Positions 24,057 to 31,956 of a DNA stretch of 34,338 bases are shown here, one piece after another. The first letter of the stretch is position 1, and the number at the start of each line of letters is the position of its first letter. The notes below the pieces were generated by a model. The model worked only from the letters and a program-made list of their open reading frames with translations. It had not been told where the DNA came from and did no database searches. The DNA is from Candidatus Sumerlaeota bacterium. GTDB lineage: Bacteria > Sumerlaeota > Sumerlaeia > JADFCT01. The stretch covers positions 1-34,338 of the forward strand of contig JAPLSP010000760.1 of the NCBI GenBank assembly GCA_026398575.1. Direction: 5' to 3'. The translations under genes and the position numbers were made by a program.

Positions 24057-27000
24057 GAGATGTCAAACGGCGCGCGGTTTTGAGGGCCGCGGCGGCCATT
24101 GCAATCGTTTTGGCGATCGCAGGATGCTTCCACCGGCCCTTTTCACAATTTCAATACGAACGCACGGCCGAAACCGAGCGATCGCTCTATGATCCGATTC
24201 AATCCGGCCAGGCGGCGCTGATTCAGGCATTACGAACCGTGCCTTATGAGCCGGTGGTGTTTTCATTGGATATGGAAGGCGGAAAGCGGCTGGAAACATC
24301 GCCAACCCAGGAGATGCTGCTGGATGAGACGAAGGCGGTTTTCTTCCAGGTTCCCGGCGACGCGCCCGATTCGCTCAGCAAGCTGTTTTACTTCAATCCT
24401 CGAACACTGCGTTTTCATCTGCTGTCGCGCCTTTTGACGGCAGGGGGAGAAACCGGCAATTCGTTTTTCTCCCTGTTCCGCTCGATTCCTGATAATCCGG
24501 CGCTCACGCCCTGGAGTTACAGCCGGGAAATCTGCCGCTATGATTTTCAGCGCGGCAAGGACGGCATTGTCCTGAGAGGAATGGAACGCCTGACAACAGG
24601 CAAGGGCACAAACTCCATGCCGGAGATTGCGGCGTTTGCCAAACGGATTGTCTATCTGCATGAGGAATCGAAGGATAAGCGGCGCCTGATGTCCGTTGGA
24701 TGGGACGGAAGGCGCCCCGAGCCTGTTTTCGAACGACAGAGCTTCGATGTGCTTTTCCCGAAGGCCTTGACCGACGGCCGCATTGTCTTTTCCGCCAATC
24801 CGGAAGGGTATTATCAACTCTACCAGATTCCTCCGCCGCATCCGATGACAATAGAGACGGAAGCCGCCGTGGTCGCCTCGATGGCGGCGCGCCCGGCCGA
24901 GCCAATGCTTTCGATCTATGAGCCTTTCAAAGCGCCGTTTCCGCCAGGCGAGCCGCCCTGCCGGTTGATGCTGGCCAATGCGCCCTCCGGCGCCCATCCC
25001 GTCGCTCTGGCGCTGGTCGAGCTTCCGGACAAGCTCAGTTTGGCGGCGATCTGCGCGCTCGTTGAGGCGCGCAACCTGAGCGTCAACCGCCATCGCGCCC
25101 TCCTGGCCGCGGCGTTGATCGAAGCCGGCCAGGCGCGGCTGGCGAATTGGCCCAGTATTGACCTGGGCATTTATTATACGCCCAAGACGGGCGTCTTCCT
25201 GGACAAGCCCATCGTCTCAAGCGGCGATTTCCTGGCCGAACACATGTCTCGCGGCATTGTGGGCCTGGTTCAGCCTTTGCTGGATTATCCGCGCAACGCC
25301 GCTTACCAACAGAGCCTCCAATGGCGGGCTGAATGGGCCTACGACAAAGCGCTCAATGAGATCAATGAACGCATCGCCGAGGCCGCGGAATTATATTTCG
25401 AGGCGCAATACAATCGGCGCATCATTCGAGTGTTGTGCCAGCAGTATGAAGTCATGTCCAGCCGGCTGCGGTACTATCAGATGCTGCGGACGCGTTCCGA
25501 ATCCCTTCTGTCGCAGTTACTGGCCACGGAGCAAATCCTGGAAGGCCAGCAGTCCGAGATAGAATTTCACGCCCGGCGGTTGGAATTCCTGAAAAGCCGG
25601 CTGAAAGAAGTCTGCGGGCTGCCCGAAGGCGCCGCCTGCGACCTGGAGGATGAGCGCTTCCTGCTGAGAGAGTATGAACCCGAGCCGCTGGAAAAAATGC
25701 GCCATACCGCGCTGTTGCATCACCCGTCGCTCAAGGCGGCCAATGCCGCGCTGGCGCGCGCCTTCTATCAGGAAAACTCCGGTCCTGACCGGCGCCCGTC
25801 CGCCGATCTGGGCGCGGAATACGGGCAGACCCGCCGCGACTTTGGCAAGCCGATAGACGACTATATTACGGTTGCGCTGCGCGGAAGGATGCCGCTGGCC
25901 TGGTTCTCGGAACAAAATCTGCATCAACAGTTCTGGGACCAGATGTTCGCGGCCCTGCGCTTTGAGCGCGAGGCGCAGGCGCGCACGGTGGCCACGGCCA
26001 TGGAAGAGGCGCTGCTCGATTTCCGCGCTGCTCAGCGCGATTGCGACGCCAAGCGATCCTCGCTTCTTTTCCGCCAGGAAGAATTGCGGCTGGCGCGCGC
26101 CTATAACGTTTATGGGCATCCGGACCCGACGGCCCATCCTGGACTTGTCAGCGAGGTGGCGGCGCGGACCGATCAGCTGGACGCGCTGGGTAAATTGCAT
26201 AAGGTGGAAATGGACCTGGGCTTGCGCTATGCCAAGCTCTGGCGCGAAATGGGGCTTTCCTCGCGCCTCGGCGAAGAGATTTATCGCTGGAGCGCGACGG
26301 CTCGCGCCATTCAAAAGCCCTCGCTCTGGCTTTGGAACACGAAGCAAATCCTGGCATCGGATGAGGCGATGCGCGCCTTCATGCGTTTTGCAAAGAAACA
26401 TCATATCCAGCGCGTCTATGCTTATCTTGGCGCTGGCGGCAGCTTTCTCACGCCGGGACCCGAGGCCGAAAAGATTGCGATATTCCTGAACTTCTGCGAT
26501 GAGGCGGGAGTGGAAGTTTGGGGATTGATCAAGGAGCAGGAATGGGCGCCGGCGGACGACGGCGAGGCGCCGATCACCTCCGCGATCATTCGCATTCAGG
26601 AATTCAATCGCGCGCGCGGTCCGCTCGAATCGCGCATTGCCGGAGTCAAACTTGAATTGAAGTCCCATGAGATCGAAGGACGGATTTCCAGCTCCGATGA
26701 GCGCAAGGCGTTGGCGCAAGCCTGTCTCGGGTGGCTGCGAACGGCCCGGGCGCTTCTGAACGGCTCGCTGCCGCTTTGGGTGGATATTCCCGTTCAATTT
26801 TTCCGCCCGGAAAACGCCGAACTGATGGCGGACCTGACGGACCTGGTGGATGGCGTCAGCCTGATGTGCTTTTTCAATAGCCAAACCGCGATCGCCCAAC
26901 ACGCCGTTGAAATTCTGGACCGCTTCCCCAAGCCCTTGGAAATCGGCGTTAGTCTGTCCCAGCATCAGCCCGATTCCAGCCGCATGCCCGCAGGGACGCC

Positions 27001-27139
27001 CGCTGAGTTCGACGCTTTCTGCGACCGGCTCAGAAGCCAGTGCGCGTCGCACGGCTCGTTCGCCGGAATCGCCTGGCATGATTATGAAGGAGCGACCCAT
27101 TACTTTGGCCAAGATTCAAGCGGGAGAAAAAAAGAATGA
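24053..27139 (+). CDS. Lipoprotein with TolC-like channel domain and C-terminal TIM-barrel-like domain
   Basis: A 1028-residue envelope protein. The leader ends in the lipobox IAGC (C25), so it should be lipid-anchored. Residues about 26-320 are beta-rich with TolB-propeller-like repeats (GRIVFSANPEGYYQLYQI). Residues about 328-745 have the TolC/OEP pattern: long amphipathic helices with LAAICALVEARNLSVNRHRA at the front and a second repeat from LKAANAALARAFYQE. Residues about 750-1015 form an alpha/beta barrel-like domain (LWLWNTKQILASDEAM, GVEVWGL, LPLWVDIP, LEIGVSLS, FAGIAWHDYEGA). TolC proteins normally end after the channel domain. A barrel here could be a polysaccharide hydrolase-like or binding domain, comparable in role to the barrel of PgaB. 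Domain assignments are by pattern only. It overlaps both neighbours by ATGA. Confidence 0.75.
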   Translation: MRDVKRRAVLRAAAAIAIVLAIAGCFHRPFSQFQYERTAETERSLYDPIQSGQAALIQALRTVPYEPVVFSLDMEGGKRLETSPTQEMLLDETKAVFFQVPGDAPDSLSKLFYFNPRTLRFHLLSRLLTAGGETGNSFFSLFRSIPDNPALTPWSYSREICRYDFQRGKDGIVLRGMERLTTGKGTNSMPEIAAFAKRIVYLHEESKDKRRLMSVGWDGRRPEPVFERQSFDVLFPKALTDGRIVFSANPEGYYQLYQIPPPHPMTIETEAAVVASMAARPAEPMLSIYEPFKAPFPPGEPPCRLMLANAPSGAHPVALALVELPDKLSLAAICALVEARNLSVNRHRALLAAALIEAGQARLANWPSIDLGIYYTPKTGVFLDKPIVSSGDFLAEHMSRGIVGLVQPLLDYPRNAAYQQSLQWRAEWAYDKALNEINERIAEAAELYFEAQYNRRIIRVLCQQYEVMSSRLRYYQMLRTRSESLLSQLLATEQILEGQQSEIEFHARRLEFLKSRLKEVCGLPEGAACDLEDERFLLREYEPEPLEKMRHTALLHHPSLKAANAALARAFYQENSGPDRRPSADLGAEYGQTRRDFGKPIDDYITVALRGRMPLAWFSEQNLHQQFWDQMFAALRFEREAQARTVATAMEEALLDFRAAQRDCDAKRSSLLFRQEELRLARAYNVYGHPDPTAHPGLVSEVAARTDQLDALGKLHKVEMDLGLRYAKLWREMGLSSRLGEEIYRWSATARAIQKPSLWLWNTKQILASDEAMRAFMRFAKKHHIQRVYAYLGAGGSFLTPGPEAEKIAIFLNFCDEAGVEVWGLIKEQEWAPADDGEAPITSAIIRIQEFNRARGPLESRIAGVKLELKSHEIEGRISSSDERKALAQACLGWLRTARALLNGSLPLWVDIPVQFFRPENAELMADLTDLVDGVSLMCFFNSQTAIAQHAVEILDRFPKPLEIGVSLSQHQPDSSRMPAGTPAEFDAFCDRLRSQCASHGSFAGIAWHDYEGATHYFGQDSSGRKKE

Positions 27140-28446
27140 AAATCCAATTCAAGCCGGATGACCGGACGCAGTCTTCCGTCAGCGAAGCGCAGGTCGCCAT
27201 GCGGGAGGCGCCGATTCGCAAGCGCCCTGTGCTTCCCTATTTAATCGTGTTTGCGATATTGGCAGCCGCAACGGGCCTGGGTTATTGGATCTGGCGCTCC
27301 TACAGCGTCCATACATACGGCATGGTCTCTTCTCGCGCGCAGGAATTGCGGGCTTCCCATGCCGGCAAGGTCCAGGGGCTGTCGCTGCACTGCGGGGATT
27401 GCGTGAAAAAGGGCGATCTCCTTTTCCGCCTGGTGGTCCAGCCGTCCGAGAAAGAGGAACAGGTTCTGAGAGTAATGACGGCTCAGCTGGCCAGCCAATC
27501 CAGCGCAACGCGCGCGTTGGCGGAGCAAAAAAAGCAGTTCAATATCCAGCAGGCGCAGGCGGAAGTTGACCGCGCCAAAGCGCTCATCGAGCAGGAGTCG
27601 CGGCTGGCGCGCGCCGAAGTGGAGCGCCTGTCGGCCCTCTACGCGCAGGAGGAAGCCTCACACCGCGCCATCCTGGAAAAATCGCGGATCGAGGTGGTGA
27701 AACTCAGCGAAGTCCTCGATGCGCGGCGCCAGCGCGTTGAAAAATTGGAGACGCTCCTGAAGATGGACGCGGCCGTCGCTTCGGATGTCGAGGCGCCTCG
27801 CAACGAAATGCGGCTGGCGCAGCGAAACCTCGAGCAGGCCCAGGCCGACCTGAAACTGACCGAGCGCAAAGCCAATCCCTATGAACAACCGCTGGCGGCG
27901 GCGCGCGCCGTCCTGGAGCAAACCGAGAAGAAAATCTCTCCGCAGCATTTCGCGCTGCAACGCGCGCTTTCGGACCTTCAGGCTGCAAACCAGGATGTCG
28001 TCAACATCGAGGGCATCGTCCAACAGGCGGAAATAGAAATGGCCCTGGCGCGCAATATGGCCCGTTCCACGGAATATCGCGCCGCCTTCGACGGCATCGT
28101 TGCCGAACTAAAGGCTTCGGATGACGTGCATGTGGAACCCGGCGCGCTGATCGCCACATTGCTGGATAAGAATAATCTCTGGGTGGACGCTTATGTCCCC
28201 GCATCGCGAATCGGCATTCTTAAAGCAGGCCGCGCCGCAACGATCTTTGTGCCCGGCGCGCCCGGCGCCATTCACGGCAAAGTGGTCAACTCCGCAAATG
28301 TAATGGAGGCGCTTCCCCAGGTTCTGGCGCAAAAGATGCCCGGCGCGGGCGGAAACGCCCTGCTTGCGCGGATCGAGATCCCCGACACGACGGGCCTGAT
28401 CCCGGGTTGCGTGGTGCAGGTCGTTATCGGTACAGGCAATCGCTAG
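27136..28446 (+). CDS. HlyD-type periplasmic adaptor (membrane fusion protein)
   Basis: A 436-residue membrane fusion protein linking an inner-membrane synthase or pump to a TolC-like channel. One membrane helix (about residues 33-54) is followed by the first half of a lipoyl domain (ASHAGKVQGLSLHCGDCVKKGDLLFRL), a coiled coil of about 220 residues (about 105-320, rich in Glu, Arg, Ala), the second lipoyl half (EYRAAFDGIVAEL, then VEPGALIATL) and a beta-barrel domain (NNLWVDAYVPASRIGILKAG). The hairpin is long, as in adaptors that span the periplasm to an outer-membrane channel. The ATG at 27136 overlaps the lipoprotein stop by four bases, and a GGGAG sits upstream. No ABC or RND pump gene is present, so the partner is presumably the glycosyltransferase. 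Confidence 0.88.
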   Translation: MKIQFKPDDRTQSSVSEAQVAMREAPIRKRPVLPYLIVFAILAAATGLGYWIWRSYSVHTYGMVSSRAQELRASHAGKVQGLSLHCGDCVKKGDLLFRLVVQPSEKEEQVLRVMTAQLASQSSATRALAEQKKQFNIQQAQAEVDRAKALIEQESRLARAEVERLSALYAQEEASHRAILEKSRIEVVKLSEVLDARRQRVEKLETLLKMDAAVASDVEAPRNEMRLAQRNLEQAQADLKLTERKANPYEQPLAAARAVLEQTEKKISPQHFALQRALSDLQAANQDVVNIEGIVQQAEIEMALARNMARSTEYRAAFDGIVAELKASDDVHVEPGALIATLLDKNNLWVDAYVPASRIGILKAGRAATIFVPGAPGAIHGKVVNSANVMEALPQVLAQKMPGAGGNALLARIEIPDTTGLIPGCVVQVVIGTGNR

Positions 28447-28709
28447 CACAAAGTCCGTAATTCCGGCGTGTTTTTCCCCTTTGACGCTGCCACCATTCGC
28501 GCTTATAAACATGTGAATTGCGTTGTGGCTGGGACTTGGTTCAGATGCTCAACCGCCTGAATGAAAAGCATCCCGCTCCGAAAGAACCGCGCTGATAGAA
28601 GCTGGGAAAGCCCAGGAGGAGCTTTGATAGTAAATTATTCCCAAAGAAACCGGTGAAAGAATACAAAGAAAAAAGGACGACGATTTATATCTTTTGGAAA
28701 TAGGCGCCT

Positions 28710-30164
28710 ATGTTTGAACAAGCTTTCAGGAATATTGACGATGTCCTCTGGAAAGAGGCGGGATGCACGACGGAACTGGACTATACGGAGCAGACATCCT
28801 GGCTGCTGTTCCTGAAATACCTTGATGGGCTGGAACAAGACCGGACGATGGAGGGGCAACTTGAAGGGAAGAAGTACGCCTGCATCCTCGACAAACCCTA
28901 TCGCTGGGAAACGTGGGCCGCGCCCAAGGGCAAGGACGGCCAGCTCGACCACAACGCCGCGCTGACCGGTGACGACCTGCGCGACTTCGTCAGTCTGAAG
29001 CTCTTCCCCTACCTGCACGGCTTCAAGCAAAAGGCCAGCGGGCCGAATACCATCGAATACAAAATCGGGGAGATATTCGGGGAGATCAAAAACAAGATTC
29101 AGAGCGGTTACAATCTGCGCGAGATCATTGACCACATTGACGAACTGCGCTTCCGCTCGCAGACCGAGAAGCACGAGCTCTCCTTCCTCTATGAGGCCAA
29201 GATCAAGAACATGGGCAACGCCGGGCGCAACGGTGGCGAGTACTACACTCCTCGCCCGCTCATCCGCGCCATCGTGCAGGTCGTGGCGCCGCGCATCGGC
29301 GAACGCATCTACGACGGCGCCGTCGGTTCGGCGGGCTTCCTGTGCGAGGCATTCGAGTATCTGAAGGCGAAGGGCGCCCTCACCACCAAGGACCTGACCA
29401 CGCTCCAGACGCGCACGTTCTACGGCAAGGAAAAAAAATCCCTCGCCTACGTCATCGCGATCATGAACATGATCCTGCACGGCATCGAGGCGCCCAACAT
29501 CATCCACACGAACACGCTCTCCGAGAACCTCGCCGACATCCAGGAAAAAGACCGCTTCGACATCGTGCTGGCCAATCCACCCTTCGGCGGCAAGGAGCGC
29601 AAGGAGGTCCAGCAAAACTTCCCGATCCGCACGGGCGAGACCGCCTTCCTCTTCCTCCAGCACTTCATCAAGATGCTCAAAGCCGGCGGGCGCGGCGGCG
29701 TGGTCATCAAGAACACCTTCCTTTCGAACACCGACAACGCTTCCGTGAGCCTGCGCAAGCTCCTGCTGGAATCCTGCAATCTGCACACCGTGCTCGACTG
29801 CCCCGGCGGAACGTTCCAGGGCGCGGGCGTGAAGACGGTCGTGCTCTTTTTCGAAAAAGGCGCGCCCACGCGCAAGGTCTGGTACTACCAGCTCGATCCC
29901 GGCCGCAATCTCGGCAAGACCAATCCGCTCAACGACGCCGACCTCGCCGAGTTCATCGCGCTGCAAAAGACCTTCGCCGATTCGCCCAAGTCCTGGAGCG
30001 TGGACGCCAAGACCATTGATCCGACAACCAACGATCTCTCAGTAAAGAACCCCAACGGCGGCGAGGAAATCATCCACCGCACCCCGCAGGTGATCATAGA
30101 CGAGATTGCCGCGCTGGACGCGGAGAGCGCCAAGGTATTGGCGCTGATTCGGGGGCTGCTATGA
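28710..30164 (+). CDS. hsdM: Type I restriction-modification methyltransferase subunit HsdM
   Basis: A 484-residue N6-adenine methyltransferase subunit. The N-terminal helical domain (to about 160; WKEAGCTTELDYTEQTSWLL) is the HsdM_N type. The S-adenosylmethionine site is GSAGFL (206-211) and the catalytic motif IV is NPPFGG (289-294). With HsdS it methylates the recognition sequence; with HsdR added it restricts unmodified DNA. GEYYTPR upstream of motif I is typical of the family. The 263 bases before it hold no evident gene or convincing promoter, and the ribosome-binding site is weak. It overlaps hsdS by ATGA. Length and motifs look intact. Confidence 0.95.
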   Translation: MFEQAFRNIDDVLWKEAGCTTELDYTEQTSWLLFLKYLDGLEQDRTMEGQLEGKKYACILDKPYRWETWAAPKGKDGQLDHNAALTGDDLRDFVSLKLFPYLHGFKQKASGPNTIEYKIGEIFGEIKNKIQSGYNLREIIDHIDELRFRSQTEKHELSFLYEAKIKNMGNAGRNGGEYYTPRPLIRAIVQVVAPRIGERIYDGAVGSAGFLCEAFEYLKAKGALTTKDLTTLQTRTFYGKEKKSLAYVIAIMNMILHGIEAPNIIHTNTLSENLADIQEKDRFDIVLANPPFGGKERKEVQQNFPIRTGETAFLFLQHFIKMLKAGGRGGVVIKNTFLSNTDNASVSLRKLLLESCNLHTVLDCPGGTFQGAGVKTVVLFFEKGAPTRKVWYYQLDPGRNLGKTNPLNDADLAEFIALQKTFADSPKSWSVDAKTIDPTTNDLSVKNPNGGEEIIHRTPQVIIDEIAALDAESAKVLALIRGLL

Positions 30165-31330
30165 AGAATGGGTGGGAGATTATTCCCTTGGGACAGATAT
30201 GCTCTATCAAGAGCGGCAAGTCCGATACTAAAGACGCCGTCGAAGATGGGGCTTATGCATTCTTTGATCGCTCACGCACAATTAAGAAGAGCTCTCGTTA
30301 TCTCTTTGATTGCGAAGCTCTCATTATCCCAGGCGAAGGCACAGAATTCCTCCCGAAACATTTCATCGGCAAGTTCGACCTTCATCAACGGGCATATGCG
30401 CTCTTTGATTTTTCTGATCGAATTGACGTCAAGTTTCTTTACTATTTTTTGCATCATCTGTGCGACTACTTCCCACGTGTCGCAGTAGGTGCGACAGTGA
30501 AGTCATTAAGGTTGCGGCATTTTGAGCAGCTTCCGGTCTCGGTCACCAGTCTCTCCGAACAGCAGCGGATTGTCGGCATCCTCGACGAAGCGTTTGAGAG
30601 CATCGCCATCGCCAAAGCCAACGCCGAAAAGAACCTCCAAAACGCCCGCGCCCTCTTCGAAAGCCACCTCCAATCCGTCTTCACCCAGCGGCCCGTGAGC
30701 GGAGTCGAAAGGCGCGGTAAGGGACGGGTGGAGACAACGCTTGGAGAGGAGATAGATCTTCTCGCTGGCTTTGCATTCAAAAGCGCCCAATATACTGATT
30801 CAGAGGACAGCGTTCGACTCCTGAGGGGTGACAACATTATTCAAAGCTCACTTCGGTGGGACGATGTAAAGAAGTGGCCTGCATCTGACACGTCGGAATA
30901 TGGTCGCTACCAGCTTCGCGAAGGTGATGTTGTTCTCGCAATGGATCGTCCTTGGATCAAGGCAGGGCTAAAACATGCAATGATATCGGCATTGGACTTG
31001 CCTTGTCTGCTCGTGCAACGAACAGCTCGGCTTCGATGCGGCCCAAGAATTAACAAACGATTCCTGATGTATCTCATCGGGTGCTCGGAGTTCACGCAGC
31101 ACATAATTGGCATTCAGACTGGTATTGGTGTGCCGCATATTAGCGGGCAGCAGATAAAGGATTTCACATTCTTGAGGCCACCATTCGAAGAGCAATGCCG
31201 CATTGCCGACAATCTTGATGGCCTTCGCACCAAAACGCAACGTCTTGCCATCCTCTATGAGCGCAAGCTCGCCGCGCTGGAGGCGTTGAAAAAGTCGCTG
31301 TTGCACCGGGCGTTTTCGGGAGGGTTGTGA
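30161..31330 (+). CDS. hsdS: Type I restriction-modification specificity subunit HsdS
   Basis: A 389-residue DNA-recognition subunit with two target recognition domains, each followed by a conserved helical spacer. TRD1 spans about 1-130 and its spacer begins SEQQRIVGILDEAFESI (about residue 130). TRD2 spans about 185-345, and the second spacer is FEEQCRIADNLDGLRTKTQR with the terminal helix KLAALEALKKSLLHRAFSGG. TRD1 and TRD2 DNA is clearly A+T-richer than the spacers, as expected when TRDs are swapped between systems. The last 75 or so bases of the gene are repeated four more times downstream with a 130-base period. Which sequence it recognises cannot be predicted here. Confidence 0.95.
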   Translation: MKNGWEIIPLGQICSIKSGKSDTKDAVEDGAYAFFDRSRTIKKSSRYLFDCEALIIPGEGTEFLPKHFIGKFDLHQRAYALFDFSDRIDVKFLYYFLHHLCDYFPRVAVGATVKSLRLRHFEQLPVSVTSLSEQQRIVGILDEAFESIAIAKANAEKNLQNARALFESHLQSVFTQRPVSGVERRGKGRVETTLGEEIDLLAGFAFKSAQYTDSEDSVRLLRGDNIIQSSLRWDDVKKWPASDTSEYGRYQLREGDVVLAMDRPWIKAGLKHAMISALDLPCLLVQRTARLRCGPRINKRFLMYLIGCSEFTQHIIGIQTGIGVPHISGQQIKDFTFLRPPFEEQCRIADNLDGLRTKTQRLAILYERKLAALEALKKSLLHRAFSGGL

Positions 31331-31331
31331 G

Positions 31332-31460
31332 ATGGCCTTATTGACTGGGATGGCCTTGTTGACGGGATGCCGCCTTGCGGGCATCTACTCGCAGAAGCTG
31401 GCGGCGCTGGAGACGTTGAAGAAGTCGTTGTTGCACCGGGCGTTTGCGGGAGGGCTGTGA
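31332..31460 (+). CDS. Candidate 42-codon ORF, array copy 1
   Basis: The ATG follows the hsdS stop after one base (TGA-G-ATG), so ribosomes ending hsdS could reinitiate. The product begins MALLTGMALLTGCRLAG and ends with the HsdS C-terminal helix KLAALETLKKSLLHRAFAGG. The open frame is certain; expression is not. It could equally be a passive by-product of tandem duplication. The N-terminus ending in LLTGC looks like a miniature lipobox by chance. Confidence 0.3.
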   Translation: MALLTGMALLTGCRLAGIYSQKLAALETLKKSLLHRAFAGGL

Positions 31461-31461
31461 G

Positions 31462-31590
31462 ATGGCCTTATTGACCGGGATGACCTTGTTGACTGGATGC
31501 CGCCTTGCGGGCATCTACTCGCAGAAGTTGGCGGCGCTGGAGGAGTTGAAGAAGTCGCTGCTGCACCGGGCGTTTGCGGGAGGGTTGTGA
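31462..31590 (+). CDS. Candidate 42-codon ORF, array copy 2
   Basis: Same layout as copy 1, again starting one base after the previous TGA. It begins MALLTGMTLLTGCRLAG and ends with KLAALEELKKSLLHRAFAGG. Relative to copy 1 there are two amino-acid changes and about six silent ones. Confidence 0.3.
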   Translation: MALLTGMTLLTGCRLAGIYSQKLAALEELKKSLLHRAFAGGL

Positions 31591-31591
31591 G

Positions 31592-31720
31592 ATGGCCTCA
31601 TTGACCGGGATGGCCTTGTTGACGGGATGCCGCCTTGCGGGCATCTACTCGCAGAAGCTGGCGGCGCTGGAGGCGTTGAAGAAGTCGCTGTTGCAACGGG
31701 CGTTTGCGGGAGGGTTGTGA
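31592..31720 (+). CDS. Candidate 42-codon ORF, array copy 3
   Basis: Starts one base after the TGA of copy 2. It begins MASLTGMALLTGCRLAG and ends with KLAALEALKKSLLQRAFAGG. No stop or frameshift. Confidence 0.28.
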   Translation: MASLTGMALLTGCRLAGIYSQKLAALEALKKSLLQRAFAGGL

Positions 31721-31721
31721 G

Positions 31722-31850
31722 ATGGCCTTATTGACCGGGATGGCCATGTTGACGGCATGCCACCATGCGAGCATCTACGAGCGGAAGCTGGCGGCGCTGG
31801 CGGCGCTGAAGCAGTCGCTGTTGCACCGGGCGTTTGCGGGAGGGTTGTGA
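31722..31850 (+). CDS. Candidate 42-codon ORF, array copy 4
   Basis: Starts one base after the TGA of copy 3. It begins MALLTGMAMLTACHHAS and ends with YERKLAALAALKQSLLHRAF. It is the most diverged copy, yet still open; its YERK matches the parental hsdS tail better than copies 1-3 do. Confidence 0.28.
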   Translation: MALLTGMAMLTACHHASIYERKLAALAALKQSLLHRAFAGGL

Positions 31851-31851
31851 G

Positions 31852-31956
31852 ATGGGCGGGCTGACAAGGATGATCTTATTGACCAGATTGACCGCGGTGA
31901 CAATGGCGTCAGCAAGGTCAATACGGTCCCACCACTACGGAGGCCGCGATGCCTGA
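31852..31956 (+). CDS. Candidate 34-codon ORF following the array
   Basis: This frame again starts one base after a TGA (31850) and begins MGGLTRMILLTRLTAVTMAS. It lacks the HsdS helix and is mostly translated TTGACC repeat. It overlaps the first bases of the four-helix-bundle gene (ATG 31949), so it could couple translation to that gene. Probably not a real protein. Confidence 0.12.
   Translation: MGGLTRMILLTRLTAVTMASARSIRSHHYGGRDA
31876..31930. repeat. TTGACC/GGTCAA palindromic repeat, copy A
   Basis: Direct TTGACC units on the left (TTATTGACCAGATTGACC) face inverted units on the right (GGTCAATACGGTC). The same element recurs at 32716-32789, and its left part forms the non-hsdS portion of the 130-base units. 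Confidence 0.7.

Larger units (their letters stand above)
31250..31850 (+). repeat. 130-base tandem array of the hsdS 3' end
   Basis: The hsdS tail (31250-31330) is followed by four further copies of a 130-base unit, with TGA stops at 31330, 31460, 31590, 31720 and 31850. Each unit is about 52 bases of a TTGACC-type repeat (GATGGCCTTATTGACCGGGA-like) plus about 78 bases of hsdS terminal helix sequence. Copies differ at a few positions, many of them synonymous in the hsdS frame; copy 4 is the most diverged. Since 130 is not a multiple of three, every copy lies in a new frame. Confidence 0.95.

Noticed and set aside
25517..27112. 531-codon minus-strand open frame
   Set aside because: It is antisense to the TolC-like lipoprotein gene, has low-complexity Arg/Gly-rich composition and arises from GC-rich codon bias.
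28500..28640. tRNA gene
   Set aside because: A GGTTCAGATGCTC-like string caught the eye, but no cloverleaf arms pair around it.
31250..31850. CRISPR array
   Set aside because: The repeated unit is 130 bases with no alternation of short repeats and unique spacers; the whole unit repeats and derives from hsdS.
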